63,876 nucleotides of DNA from Paenibacillus sp. VTT E-133291 (GCF_002264395.1 NZ_NFVA01000037.1:1-63876), one strand, 5' to 3'; counted from the first letter of the stretch, positions 43,284 through 52,774 are shown. The notes: generated by a model from the sequence alone, not told the origin. Numbers and translations: made by a program.

Positions 43284-44879
43284 TCACCAGCCTGATTGTT
43301 TTCTATAATCTGATGGGGTCATATTCGTGATACTTCGGAATGTTTTAACGAAATGCTTATAGCTTTTATAACCACACATCGTACAGACATCGGTCACTAG
43401 AATCTCCGGTTTTTTTAAGCATTCCTGCGCATATTCCATCCGGATTTCAGTTACAAATCGCATATAGTTCTTATCGAGTTTCCGCTTGAAGAGGCGGCTT
43501 AAATAAGATGGATTATAGAAGAATCGATCTGCTACCATCTGCAGAGTCACGTCTTGATCAATATTTTCTTTTATGAAGGATTTAATATGTTCGAAGATGA
43601 TCACATCCTGTTGGTGGTTATGCGTCAGACCTTCGGTATAAACAATCCCCAAATGAATCATCCATCTGCCAAGCCAGTCGAAAAGCGTCTCAAGCGAATC
43701 GAAATCATCCACAAAGGTAAGGTTCAGGAGCTTTTCGCTGTACACACCTTCGATATGGATGTGGTTTTTATTGGCGAAGCGGATGATAACACTTAGGATT
43801 TCATGAAGAAATGCGAGCCAGTAATCAGGAGAAGAGACATCAGTTTTACTTAGAATATCTTGAGCCAGACGGTGCATTAGCTGAAGCGTCTCTTGTTCGT
43901 TAGCACTTTCTATGCAGGAAATCATTCGTTTCTTATCATTCTCATCTAGTTGAATTAGGGATGGTTTCATAGAATTTGAGTTTTCTATCCATTGTGGCAC
44001 ATAGAATAACCTGCAATCTCTTTTGTAAAAGCGTTGATATAACATTCGATCAGACTCGTGCAGCAAAGTATTTATTTGTGCAGGGTTCTCCGTCGTCTTA
44101 CCTATTACTAAATAGAGGCCTAGGTGATGTTCTAGCGTAAGCGCCTTCAGATATTGGTCAATTCGTGTCTGCACTTGAGCTTGTAGAGGGAAGTTGTCAG
44201 TAGAAGACGGAGATCCCAATACAATAAGACCATAGAGCTTTGTCTTTAATGAATATGTAAAAATAGAGTGCGGTGTAGTGGCAAGCAGATACTCGCCCAC
44301 TGCGTTATGAATAAACTTCTCCACATTTTCTCTCATAGGGATACCTGTCAAAACAAAGGGCAGATAAAGATAGTAGTTACTGTTGAAATTACATAGTTTA
44401 TGGATTAGAGCATCATCGATTACTGCATCTTCTTCCTCTAGTAACAGTTTTACAAATTGTGCTCCTTCCAGCGTGGAACGTTTTAATCGGTCTTGCCGCT
44501 TTAGCTGAAGCTTGTTTATACATTTTTGTATTATTAGAAGGCTTTCTTCGTATTCCAAAGGCTTAAGCAAAAAAGCATGTACATTCCCTAGTTGTATAGC
44601 CTTCTGAGCGTATTGGAAATCGTTGAATCCCGTCAAAATGATAAATAATGTATCAGGAAGCAGATCACGAATCTGCTCAATCATTTGAAGCCCATCCATT
44701 TCAGGCATCCGGATATCGGTGATCACCAAATCTGGCTTTTCACGTAGTGCGGTGGCTATGCCTTCTTTTCCATTCTCTGCTTCAATAATGTTGTGAACCC
44801 CGAGCTCCTCCCAAGCAAAATAATGTTTTAAGCCTGTTCGAATTAATGGCTCATCCTCTACAATCATTAGTTTGTACAT
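43284..44879 (-). CDS. Response regulator, YesN/AraC type
   Basis: A 531-residue regulator. An N-terminal receiver has the phosphorylatable Asp in LVITDIRMPEMDGLQM (about residue 55) and Lys in HAFLLKPLEYEE. A long middle helical region follows, and a C-terminal AraC double helix-turn-helix includes FFYNPSYLSRLFKRKLDKNY and CTMCGYKSYKHFVKTFR. GGAGGGA precedes the ATG. Divergent from the sialic-acid operon at 45174, which it most likely activates. Confidence 0.9.
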   Translation of the reverse strand: MYKLMIVEDEPLIRTGLKHYFAWEELGVHNIIEAENGKEGIATALREKPDLVITDIRMPEMDGLQMIEQIRDLLPDTLFIILTGFNDFQYAQKAIQLGNVHAFLLKPLEYEESLLIIQKCINKLQLKRQDRLKRSTLEGAQFVKLLLEEEDAVIDDALIHKLCNFNSNYYLYLPFVLTGIPMRENVEKFIHNAVGEYLLATTPHSIFTYSLKTKLYGLIVLGSPSSTDNFPLQAQVQTRIDQYLKALTLEHHLGLYLVIGKTTENPAQINTLLHESDRMLYQRFYKRDCRLFYVPQWIENSNSMKPSLIQLDENDKKRMISCIESANEQETLQLMHRLAQDILSKTDVSSPDYWLAFLHEILSVIIRFANKNHIHIEGVYSEKLLNLTFVDDFDSLETLFDWLGRWMIHLGIVYTEGLTHNHQQDVIIFEHIKSFIKENIDQDVTLQMVADRFFYNPSYLSRLFKRKLDKNYMRFVTEIRMEYAQECLKKPEILVTDVCTMCGYKSYKHFVKTFRSITNMTPSDYRKQSGW

Positions 44880-45173
44880 GAAATCCCTCCGGAAGACTAG
44901 AATTATAGTGGATCATTCGTTAGGAAATGTCATTTGATGTAAGATTAAAAGGGTTACATTAAGGCGGAAAAGTGAAAAATTATAAATTAAATTGTTAATA
45001 AGTGGTATGTGTAATGTATTATAACATTGAAGAGGTACAGTTTGAAGGGATATGTCAGAAAAGAACCCTAAAAGTAAAAGGAGTGGGATTCTCCTGAATT
45101 TGCAATTGATTTATGATTAGCGCAAGGAATAAGAGCCGTACTTTATTCCACAAAAAATAATTGGGGGTAGCAC
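44880..45173. promoter_or_regulatory. Divergent control region of TCS and nan operon
   Basis: A 294-bp AT-rich region. TATTATAAC near 45017 could be a -10 for the plus-strand operon, with TTGTTA about 19 bp upstream, a poor spacing that fits activator-dependent transcription. Direct or inverted sites for the AraC-type regulator are probably here but I cannot define them. Confidence 0.3.
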
Positions 45174-46565
45174 ATGAAAGCAATGAAAAAAGGGCTAATG
45201 AGTATTGTTGGTGTCGCACTTTTAGGTACACAGTTAGTTGCATGTGGAAATACGAACACAGCGAATTCAGCAGTTACACCAAGTAATAATGCTGACAAGA
45301 CAGAGCCCGCAGCAACTGAAGTTGCTGCTAAACCAGTAGAAATTACTTGGTGGAATTTTCCGAGCTTTCAAGCTTTAGATGGTGAAGTAGGCAAGTATGA
45401 GAAGGAAATCATTGCAGCTTTTAATGAGAAGAATCCTGAAATTAAAGTTAACCTTGAGATGATCACCTTTGAAGGCGGCCCAGAAAAACTGAATGTCGCA
45501 ATTGCTTCGAATACTGCACCCGATGTGATCTATGATGCGCCTGGACGGATTATCGATTGGGGTAAAAAGGATTTGCTTGCACCGCTTAACGACATGGTGA
45601 CGGATGAAGTGAAGAATGATATTTCAGAAGCTTTTTGGAAGCAGTCAAGTGTAGGCGACAACATCTTTATGTACCCGATCAACACAGCACCTTTTATGAT
45701 GGCTGTTAATAAGTCTATTTTTGAAAAGATTGGCGCGCTAGATTTACTTCCTCTGGATAAGGAAGATAGAACCTGGACGTTTGAAGAATATAAAAAGGCG
45801 TTGGAAGCCGTAAAAGAAAAGGCACCAGACGTTATTCCTACAGGATTCTTCGCGAAGAGCCAAGCTGGAGACCAAGGCACTCGCGCTTATCTTGCTAACT
45901 TAGGGGTATCCCGATTCTTAAATGAAGATAACTCAGCAGTCGCTATCAATACTGATAATGCTGCTAAAGCGTTAGATTGGATTGTCCAAGCTACGAAAGA
46001 TAAACTCAGTGTCTCCGGTGCAGCTTCACTTGCGGCTGCTGATGTGAACGACTTATTCCTGCAAGGGAAATTGGCCTTTACACTTAACTATTCCGCGGTA
46101 CTAAAAGCACAGAACGTATCTAAAAAAATGGTACAGTTCGAAGACATTCTCCTTCCATTCCCTACACTAGATGGTTCGGAACCTAAGCTTGAGCCTTATC
46201 TGGGTGGTATGGCTGTATTCAATAATGGAGATGAGGCTAAAATCGCAGCATCCAAAAAGCTGATTGATTTTATTGCTAATGATCCTGTATGGGGTAAGAA
46301 AAACTTGATTCAAACAGGAGGTCTCTCGGTTCGTAATTCGATTACTGGTCTTTATGACGATCCAGAATATAAATACGCTGAATATGCTCGTAAGTTTACG
46401 ACAGATGCACCAACGATTGCCGATGGGTATGCAGATATTCGTACGTTCTGGTTCCCTGAATTACAACGTGCTTTAACTGGAGGCGCAACCGGCAAGGAAG
46501 CTTTGGATAGTTTTGCTACGAAGGCTAACGAAGCGATTACTAAAGCAAAAGCAGCTATGAAATAA
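45174..46565 (+). CDS. Sugar-binding lipoprotein of an ABC importer
   Basis: A 463-residue family 1 extracellular solute-binding protein. The lipobox ends at about Cys24 (QLVACG), followed by a Thr/Ala/Asn-rich linker and the mature domain starting VEITWWNFPSFQALDGE. Family features include LNVAIASNTAPDVIYDAPGR and WFPELQRALTGGATGKEALD. The cluster with nanA, nanE and nanK suggests N-acetylneuraminate or another sialic acid as ligand; that is inference from context. A terminator hairpin separates it from the permeases. Confidence 0.85.
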   Translation: MKAMKKGLMSIVGVALLGTQLVACGNTNTANSAVTPSNNADKTEPAATEVAAKPVEITWWNFPSFQALDGEVGKYEKEIIAAFNEKNPEIKVNLEMITFEGGPEKLNVAIASNTAPDVIYDAPGRIIDWGKKDLLAPLNDMVTDEVKNDISEAFWKQSSVGDNIFMYPINTAPFMMAVNKSIFEKIGALDLLPLDKEDRTWTFEEYKKALEAVKEKAPDVIPTGFFAKSQAGDQGTRAYLANLGVSRFLNEDNSAVAINTDNAAKALDWIVQATKDKLSVSGAASLAAADVNDLFLQGKLAFTLNYSAVLKAQNVSKKMVQFEDILLPFPTLDGSEPKLEPYLGGMAVFNNGDEAKIAASKKLIDFIANDPVWGKKNLIQTGGLSVRNSITGLYDDPEYKYAEYARKFTTDAPTIADGYADIRTFWFPELQRALTGGATGKEALDSFATKANEAITKAKAAMK

Positions 46566-46584
46566 AAAGTGAATGGTGTTTAAA

Positions 46585-46619
46585 AGAATAGAGTGCGGGA
46601 AGCACTCTATTCTTTTTTT
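46585..46619 (+). terminator. Intra-operon terminator after the binding-protein gene
   Basis: A perfect 12-bp stem AGAATAGAGTGC / GCACTCTATTCT with a GGGAA loop and a seven-T run. Partial termination here would give more binding protein than permease, as is usual for such importers. Confidence 0.85.
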
Positions 46620-46692
46620 AAAAAATGAATATTTACAAGCTAAGCACCTTATAAATATCATTATTTTTCATCAGAGAAATGGGGAGAAGGTT

Positions 46693-47589
46693 GTGGGGAC
46701 AACGGTACGCAAAATTAAAGGTTATGTGATACGCGACTGGATGATGAGTTATCTTTTCTTATTACCAGCGTTTGGATTTTTTCTTCTGTTTGTAGCCTAC
46801 CCGATGATAAAAGGGGTTTATATTAGTTTCTTTGATTACTCGTTGAGAGATTTTAGCTTTATTGGTCTCGATAATTATATTTCTTTATTTAAAGATGATA
46901 ATTTCATGAAGTCCATGGGAAATACTTTATTACTCGTAGTGATCACTGTACCAATCGTGATTATCTTTTCACTGTTTGTTTCAATGAATATCTATAAGAA
47001 AAAAGAGTTTGCCAGATCATTTTTCCGCGGTGTGTTCTATTTGCCAGCCGTATCTTCGGTCGTAAGTATCACCGTTGTGTGGGGCTGGATTTATCATCCC
47101 AACTATGGAATTCTGAATTATTTAACAGGTTTGTTTGGACTGGAGCCTGTTTCATGGCTAGGGGATACAAGAACCGCGTTACTTGCGATTATTGTGGTTT
47201 TAATAACGACTTCTGTAGGGCAACCGATCATTTTATATGTGGCATCTATTGGTAACATTCCTACCTCTTACATTGAAGCAGCAGAGATTGATCGGGCAAC
47301 CCCTTGGCAAATTTTCCGGAAAATATTATGGCCGATGCTGATGCCAACGAACTTATATATTATCGTGATTACCACGATTAATACCTTTCAGTGCTTTGCA
47401 CTGATTCAACTCCTTACCTCAGGTGGACCTGTATATAGCACCTCAACCGTTATGTATGGTGTATACGAACAAGCCTTTATGTTAGGTCATTTCGGATATG
47501 CCTCAGCCATGGGTGTCATACTCGCAATTGTAATTGGGATCATTTCTATCATTCAATTCAAATACTTTGGCAGCGATGTTGAGTATTAA
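46693..47589 (+). CDS. Sugar ABC transporter permease (MalF type)
   Basis: A 298-residue membrane protein with six predicted helices beginning MMSYLFLLPAFGFFLLFVAYP. The EAA loop EAAEIDRATPWQIFRKILWP is the ATPase docking site. GTG 46693 follows GGGGAGAAGG; the open frame reaches back to 46573 across the terminator hairpin, which is not plausible as coding. It works with the next gene. No ATPase gene is in the operon, so a shared MsmX-like ATPase is expected. Confidence 0.88.
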   Translation: MGTTVRKIKGYVIRDWMMSYLFLLPAFGFFLLFVAYPMIKGVYISFFDYSLRDFSFIGLDNYISLFKDDNFMKSMGNTLLLVVITVPIVIIFSLFVSMNIYKKKEFARSFFRGVFYLPAVSSVVSITVVWGWIYHPNYGILNYLTGLFGLEPVSWLGDTRTALLAIIVVLITTSVGQPIILYVASIGNIPTSYIEAAEIDRATPWQIFRKILWPMLMPTNLYIIVITTINTFQCFALIQLLTSGGPVYSTSTVMYGVYEQAFMLGHFGYASAMGVILAIVIGIISIIQFKYFGSDVEY

Positions 47590-47601
47590 GGAGGGGACAG
47601 C

Positions 47602-48489
47602 ATGAATTCTACAAATCCACTAGAACTGAAAGCACCTATTGTCCGGCTAAAGAAAGCAAGCGCATGGAAAAAAGAATTAACAATACCAAAAATAATAGCT
47701 ACCATCCTGTTGATATTGGCTACACTATTTTTTATCTTTCCTTTTTATTGGGTAGTTTCAGGGGCCTTTAAACTTCAAACGGTAGCCACGACTATCCCAC
47801 CGGAGTGGTTTCCATTAAAGCCGACGCTTCAGAACTGGACAGAATTATTTAAGAATCCTGTAGAACGCTGGATGTTTAATAGCTTTATTATTGCTTTTGC
47901 AGAAATGGCTGCGATCTGTATTGTCTCTTCCTGCGCCGGATATGTTCTCGCAAAGAAATCATTTCCAGGACGAGGAATGATCTTCACGATGTTTGTTGCC
48001 GCTATGGCATTGCCTAAGCAAGTGATTCTCGTTCCACTGTTTACGATGTTAGCTGACTTTGGTTGGGTCAATACGTATAAAGGGCTTATTTTACCGGCAA
48101 TTGGTTGGCCATTTGGAGTTTTTCTGATGAAACAGTTCGCGCAGACGATTCCGGGTGAGCTGATTGAAGCGGCTAAAATTGACGGTAGTTCTGAAATTCG
48201 ATTATTTGGAACGATCATTTTACCGTTATTAAAACCAGCAGTTGGTGCACTAGCCATATTCACCTTCATCACTTCGTGGAACGATTATTTCAGTCAGCTT
48301 ATTATGACGAGATCAACTTCGATGATGACCTTGCCTCTTGGGGTAGCGACACTTCGTGGTGAATTTACAACGAACTATGGACTGCTAATGGCAGGAGCTG
48401 CGTTAGCTTCGATTCCTATGATTGCCATTTTCTTAATGTTTCAAAAAGCATTCACACAAGGAATTACGATGGGCGCTGTTAAAGGTTAG
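47602..48489 (+). CDS. Sugar ABC transporter permease (MalG type)
   Basis: A 295-residue partner permease with six predicted helices. It opens with a cytoplasmic tail then IIATILLILATLFFIFPFYW, and has the EAA loop ELIEAAKIDGSSEIRLFGTI and the MalG-like end TQGITMGAVKG. AGGAGGGG precedes the ATG and only 12 bp separate it from the previous gene. It forms the membrane channel of the presumed sialic-acid importer. Confidence 0.9.
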   Translation: MNSTNPLELKAPIVRLKKASAWKKELTIPKIIATILLILATLFFIFPFYWVVSGAFKLQTVATTIPPEWFPLKPTLQNWTELFKNPVERWMFNSFIIAFAEMAAICIVSSCAGYVLAKKSFPGRGMIFTMFVAAMALPKQVILVPLFTMLADFGWVNTYKGLILPAIGWPFGVFLMKQFAQTIPGELIEAAKIDGSSEIRLFGTIILPLLKPAVGALAIFTFITSWNDYFSQLIMTRSTSMMTLPLGVATLRGEFTTNYGLLMAGAALASIPMIAIFLMFQKAFTQGITMGAVKG

Positions 48490-48545
48490 TTTCTCATAAC
48501 AACGTAAATTAACAATAGTGATTTAAACGACGGAGGCTATTATCT

Positions 48546-49463
48546 ATGAAATCATATGATCTTGAAGCTTTTAAAGGCATTATTATCGCTTTGTACTCCA
48601 GTTATGATGCCGAGGGGAATATCAATAAAGAAGGGGCGCGGAAATTAGCTCGTCATTATGCTTCTACAGGTGTGAAAGGTCTTTATGTTGGCGGAAGCTC
48701 AGGCGAAGGCATGCTGCAATCGGTAGAGGAACGCAAACAAATGCTCGAGGCAGTCATAGCAGAAGTAGGAGATGAGCTTACGATCATTGCTCACGTAGGT
48801 GCTCCATCTACAAGAGACAGTGTTGAGCTAGCTGCACATGCTGAATTAGTTGGCGCACATGCGGTATCGGCTGTTCCAGCGATCTATTACCGCCTATCAC
48901 CGGATAGTGTTGAAAGTCATTGGCAAGCGATTATTGACAGCACCTCGCTTCCATTTATGATCTATCACATCCCGCAAACTACAGGTTTTCAATTATCGAA
49001 AAGCTTGCTGATCAAGATGGCAGCTCAGGTTAAAGTGATCGGGGTGAAAATTTCAGCGGAGAGCACATTTGAGCTTCAGCAGTTTAAATCCGCAGGCGGG
49101 AAGGATTTTTTAGTATTGAATGGACCGGATGAGCAGTACTTGGCTGGCCGCAGTATCGGGGCTGATGGCGGGATTGGTGGAACCTATGGGGTTATGCCTG
49201 AGCTATTTTTAAAAGTTGAACAATGTTATGGGCAAGGTGATATGGCTGAGGCACAGAAATGGCAGTTCATCATCAATGATCTCATTGTAGAATTATTATC
49301 CTTTCCATCATTATATGGTGCATGTAAAGCAATTCTGAGTTTGCGTGGATTTGAAACGGGCCTACCGAGAATGCCACTTCTACCCATCAAGGCTTCGGAT
49401 CAGGATCGGGTGGAAGCTCTCAACAATAGAATATTAGAGTATATTCTTGAAGCGAAGGGATAG
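48546..49463 (+). CDS. nanA: N-acetylneuraminate lyase / DHDPS-family aldolase
   Basis: Cleaves sialic acid to N-acetylmannosamine and pyruvate. The 305-residue TIM barrel carries the carboxylate-binding GGSSGEG (usual GGSTGE), the Tyr segment IYYRLSPDS and MIYHIPQTTGFQLS, and the Schiff-base Lys in VIGVKISAES. A DHDPS-like alternative activity cannot be excluded from sequence, but the next genes being nanE and a ROK kinase makes sialate lyase the best call. CGGAGG precedes the ATG. Confidence 0.88.
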   Translation: MKSYDLEAFKGIIIALYSSYDAEGNINKEGARKLARHYASTGVKGLYVGGSSGEGMLQSVEERKQMLEAVIAEVGDELTIIAHVGAPSTRDSVELAAHAELVGAHAVSAVPAIYYRLSPDSVESHWQAIIDSTSLPFMIYHIPQTTGFQLSKSLLIKMAAQVKVIGVKISAESTFELQQFKSAGGKDFLVLNGPDEQYLAGRSIGADGGIGGTYGVMPELFLKVEQCYGQGDMAEAQKWQFIINDLIVELLSFPSLYGACKAILSLRGFETGLPRMPLLPIKASDQDRVEALNNRILEYILEAKG

Positions 49464-49468
49464 GGTTA

Positions 49469-50152
49469 ATGATGACTCGAATGAGCGATATCTTTCCGAT
49501 GAAAGGTCTGATCGTTTCATGTCAGGCACTTGAGCATGAGCCGCTTCATGGTGGAGATACAATGGCAAAAATGGCAAGAGCGGCGGTTCAATCAGGGGCA
49601 ATTGGAATTCGGACGAATGGGGTTCCAGATATTCTAGCTATTAAAGAAGAAGTAAATGTACCGGTCATTGGACTTATTAAACGGGATATTCCCGGATCAG
49701 CCATATTTATTACGCCAACTCTGGATGAGGTGAAAGCAATCGTGTCCGCAAAAGCGGATATTGTTGCATTAGATGTTACGAATCGGGAAGGTCGCTTATT
49801 GTCGGTTCAGCCACTAATCGCATATGCCCATCAAATGGGTGTGCTTGTAATGGCAGATATATCGACCTTGGAGGAGGGACTGGCAGCGGAAGAATTAGGT
49901 GTAGATTTTATTGGTACAACACTTTCGGGCTACACACCATACAGTACACAACAAGAAGGACCAGATCTTGTCTTGCTTCAGCAATTATGCGAGTTCGTGA
50001 AGATTCCGGTAGTTGCAGAAGGGCGTATATGGACACCTGAAGATGCGGCGAGTGCTAAGAGGGCTGGGGCATCTTATGTAGTTGTAGGAAGTGCGATTAC
50101 AAGGCCACAGTTAATCACTTCACGATATGTCAAAGCCGTGATCGATTGCTGA
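49469..50152 (+). CDS. nanE: N-acetylmannosamine-6-phosphate 2-epimerase
   Basis: Converts ManNAc-6-phosphate to GlcNAc-6-phosphate in sialic-acid catabolism. The 227-residue TIM barrel has the family features MKGLIVSCQALEHEPL, IGIRTNGVPDI, VIGLIKRD, DIVALDVTNR, MADISTLEEGL and VVAEGRIWTPE. It starts 5 bp after nanA with no other reasonable start nearby. Its product would enter glycolysis through NagA and NagB, neither of which is in this window. Confidence 0.94.
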   Translation: MMTRMSDIFPMKGLIVSCQALEHEPLHGGDTMAKMARAAVQSGAIGIRTNGVPDILAIKEEVNVPVIGLIKRDIPGSAIFITPTLDEVKAIVSAKADIVALDVTNREGRLLSVQPLIAYAHQMGVLVMADISTLEEGLAAEELGVDFIGTTLSGYTPYSTQQEGPDLVLLQQLCEFVKIPVVAEGRIWTPEDAASAKRAGASYVVVGSAITRPQLITSRYVKAVIDC

Positions 50153-50171
50153 GACTTAAGGAGGCGAGTCC

Positions 50172-51167
50172 GTGTTAAAAGATTATGATCCTCTAATGGA
50201 ATATGCGGTCGGTTTGGATATCGGGGGAACGAAAATTAATGCTGGACTCGTTACACCACAGGGAGATGTAGTACATACTGTAAGTCTGAGTACAATGGCT
50301 GGGTTTATGAAGACCGTGGACCGAGCTATTCAGGCTATTCAAAAGCTTATGAGTGAAGTTAATGCGATGCACGCAGGCATTCAGTTTAAAGGGATTGGTG
50401 TAGGAACTGCAGGACAAATCGATTGGGAGTCGGGGAGTATTCGCGCTGCCTCTGAGCTTATTCCTGGCTATGCTGGGACAGCTTTGAAAGCGTGGCTTCA
50501 GAATCAGTTCCAGCTTCCGGTAATCGTAGATAATGACGTGAATGTACTGGCATTAACAGAGAAATATTTAGGTTCTTGTAAAGGTGTAGAAGATTTTATT
50601 TGTCTTGCCCTTGGAACGGGTGTAGGCGGAGCAATTATTGTAGAAGGTCGCCTTGTTCATGGTTCTTGGGGCGGGGCTGGAGAGTTAGGGCATATGTCTG
50701 TAGATTTCAACGGCCCGGCTTGCGTTTGTGGTGGGAGAGGCTGCTTAGAACATTATGCCTCAGGAACAAGCATTGCTCGTCGCATGCAGGAAAAACTAAC
50801 TACACACAGCTTGCCACTTTATAACTTAGATTCACGGGAAGTGATCACGAGATGGAGATCAGGAGAGCCTCTAGCAACAGAAGTAATGGAAGATACAACC
50901 GCTGCGCTTGGTTCAGCTATCGCTTCATTTATTCATATATTTAACCCGAAGGTCATTGTTATTGGTGGTGGAGTGGCTGAAGCTGGTGAGTTATTATTCG
51001 AAGGAATAAGAAGAGAAGTGGGCAGGAGAACGATGCCCGCGATGCTGGATAAGGTTCGAATTGAAGCAGCCTATCGTGGGAATTCCTGTGGAATGATCGG
51101 TGCGGCATTACAGGTCTGGGAGTACGGGGTTCCATCCCTTTCTTCTTATAATAAAGGCTTTATCTAA
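50172..51167 (+). CDS. nanK: ROK-family kinase, probable N-acetylmannosamine kinase
   Basis: Phosphorylates ManNAc to supply NanE. The 331-residue ROK sugar kinase begins with the ATP loop VGLDIGGTKINAGL, has the catalytic Asp in VIVDNDVNVLAL, and the zinc-binding motif GPACVCGGRGCLEHYASG. The start is GTG 50172 eight bp after AAGGAGG. ManNAc specificity is assigned by operon context; glucose or GlcNAc kinases of the same family look alike. Last gene of the nan operon. Confidence 0.87.
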   Translation: MLKDYDPLMEYAVGLDIGGTKINAGLVTPQGDVVHTVSLSTMAGFMKTVDRAIQAIQKLMSEVNAMHAGIQFKGIGVGTAGQIDWESGSIRAASELIPGYAGTALKAWLQNQFQLPVIVDNDVNVLALTEKYLGSCKGVEDFICLALGTGVGGAIIVEGRLVHGSWGGAGELGHMSVDFNGPACVCGGRGCLEHYASGTSIARRMQEKLTTHSLPLYNLDSREVITRWRSGEPLATEVMEDTTAALGSAIASFIHIFNPKVIVIGGGVAEAGELLFEGIRREVGRRTMPAMLDKVRIEAAYRGNSCGMIGAALQVWEYGVPSLSSYNKGFI

Positions 51168-51263
51168 ATCTCTTGATTAAATAGAATAATTTACCGATAA
51201 TGTTAAAGGGATGAGAAGAAAGGTCAAATCTTTCTGAGGTCTCTAATCCGTTTAAAGGGAGTG

Positions 51264-51398
51264 ATGATGTTTGAGTACGAACAACACCACAATGAAGTCC
51301 GAGAGAGGTCAGTATTCGTAAGGGAAGAACATCTCTCAATGACTACGGGAGGCACTATCGGAAATGATGACATTAATGAACATGGTACGGGGAACTGA
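51264..51398 (+). CDS. Short ORF upstream of and overlapping the APH-GNAT gene
   Basis: A 44-codon frame with tandem ATG codons at 51264/51267 preceded by AAAGGGAG, encoding MMFEYEQHHNEVRERSVFVR and ending at TGA 51396-51398, inside the next gene's first 35 bases in another frame. Composition is hydrophilic. It may be a leader that couples or tunes translation of the downstream fusion, or simply chance; no homology is recognised. Confidence 0.3.
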   Translation: MMFEYEQHHNEVRERSVFVREEHLSMTTGGTIGNDDINEHGTGN

Positions 51399-52770
51399 GA
51401 ACGATCTACCTGCCAAAGAGATGATCAAGTATTGGAATCATGAGCCTGGAACTTTGAAGCTTGTGAGAGCAAGCAGCAATTTTATTTATACGTTTCAATG
51501 GAATAGTAAGCACTATTATTTAAGGTTTACTCACGAAGAGGATAATAGCGCAGAGAATATTCAGGCTGAACTAGATTTTATGATGTACTTATTGGAACAG
51601 GGCTATGAGACTGTAGCACCAGCATGCTCCAAGCAAGGGAAGTGGATTGAGACCCTTTCAACTGGTAATGGCAAATATCACGGGGTTGTTTTTGAACAAG
51701 CCCAGGGGGAGTACGTTCCACTTGAAAAGATGTCGGAGCTGCAGTTCCAACATTGGGGTCAAACGCTCGCGCGACTGCATAATTTCTCCGAAACTTATGC
51801 TCCGAGCACACCCGCGCGTAAAAGCTGGGTCGATTCTCTTCAATTTATTTTATCCGTATTAAGAAGACACCCCGAGGAGCATAAAGCGCTTAAGGAATAT
51901 GAACGAATTGAGGCGTGGCTAAGTGAGCTCTCTTTTGGCGTTGGACATACGGGGCTGATCCATTTTGATTTTGAGACCGACAATATCTTTTATATGAAAG
52001 AGAAATCTCGATATAGTGCGATCGACTTTGATGACTCTATGTATCACTGGTTTGCGATGGATATCACATCAGCGTTGAGAGATCTATCCAAGCAGAATGA
52101 TGAGGAGAGCAAGAAGAACATCGATCATTTTATTAATGGCTATAGATCTGTAAAGCGTCTGGATGATGAATATATCAAGCTATTGCCAGAATTCCAAAGA
52201 TTCTCTGATTTATATGGATTCGCTAGGTTGCTTCGGAGCTTAGAGAATTTGGACGTTTCTATTAGTCCAGAATGGGCACTACAGCTTAAATCGAAATTAG
52301 AAGGAATCTGTGATCGTATTCGGGATGGCTTTCATCCACATATTGCGCTGAAGACAATTACTGAGAATAACTGGTATGCCTGTACGCAATTAGAGGTGTC
52401 CAATGAGCAAAAAACGGTTTTTCCTGTACCGGTAGTCTATTGGTTAGCTGAATCGGCTTATTGCGGAATGACTCCGTTGGCTTTATATGCAGATGAAGAA
52501 TTGGTAGGATTCTCAGTATATGCCGTTGATCCTGAGGACGGAAGTTATTGGATTATGGCTTTTATGATTGATCAGAAATATCAGAATAGAGGATTCGGTA
52601 GAACCGGAATGGATGCCTTGATTCGAACTATAAAAGCGGAACATCATTGCGACAAAATCGTTATTGGACATCGAATAGAGAACGAACGTGCTTCGAACTT
52701 ATATACATCCCTTGGATTCGTTGAAATGAGCAGGGATGAGTTTGAAGTTGTACGTGAGTTGATAGTGTAA
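51364..52770 (+). CDS. APH-GNAT fusion: phosphotransferase plus acetyltransferase
   Basis: A 468-residue bifunctional protein. The N-terminal domain (about 1-330) is APH-fold: the catalytic loop HFDFETDN gives His200, Asp202 and Asn207, and IDFDD supplies the metal Asp. The C-terminal domain (about 350-468) is GNAT: FMIDQKYQNRGFGRTGMDAL is the acetyl-CoA motif, then IENERASNLYTSLGF. The order is the reverse of the well-known AAC(6')-APH(2'') enzyme. Both active sites look intact. Substrate is unknown. Several ATG codons cluster at the start; GGGAGG lies 11 nt before ATG 51364. Confidence 0.85.
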   Translation: MMTLMNMVRGTENDLPAKEMIKYWNHEPGTLKLVRASSNFIYTFQWNSKHYYLRFTHEEDNSAENIQAELDFMMYLLEQGYETVAPACSKQGKWIETLSTGNGKYHGVVFEQAQGEYVPLEKMSELQFQHWGQTLARLHNFSETYAPSTPARKSWVDSLQFILSVLRRHPEEHKALKEYERIEAWLSELSFGVGHTGLIHFDFETDNIFYMKEKSRYSAIDFDDSMYHWFAMDITSALRDLSKQNDEESKKNIDHFINGYRSVKRLDDEYIKLLPEFQRFSDLYGFARLLRSLENLDVSISPEWALQLKSKLEGICDRIRDGFHPHIALKTITENNWYACTQLEVSNEQKTVFPVPVVYWLAESAYCGMTPLALYADEELVGFSVYAVDPEDGSYWIMAFMIDQKYQNRGFGRTGMDALIRTIKAEHHCDKIVIGHRIENERASNLYTSLGFVEMSRDEFEVVRELIV

Positions 52771-52774
52771 AGAG

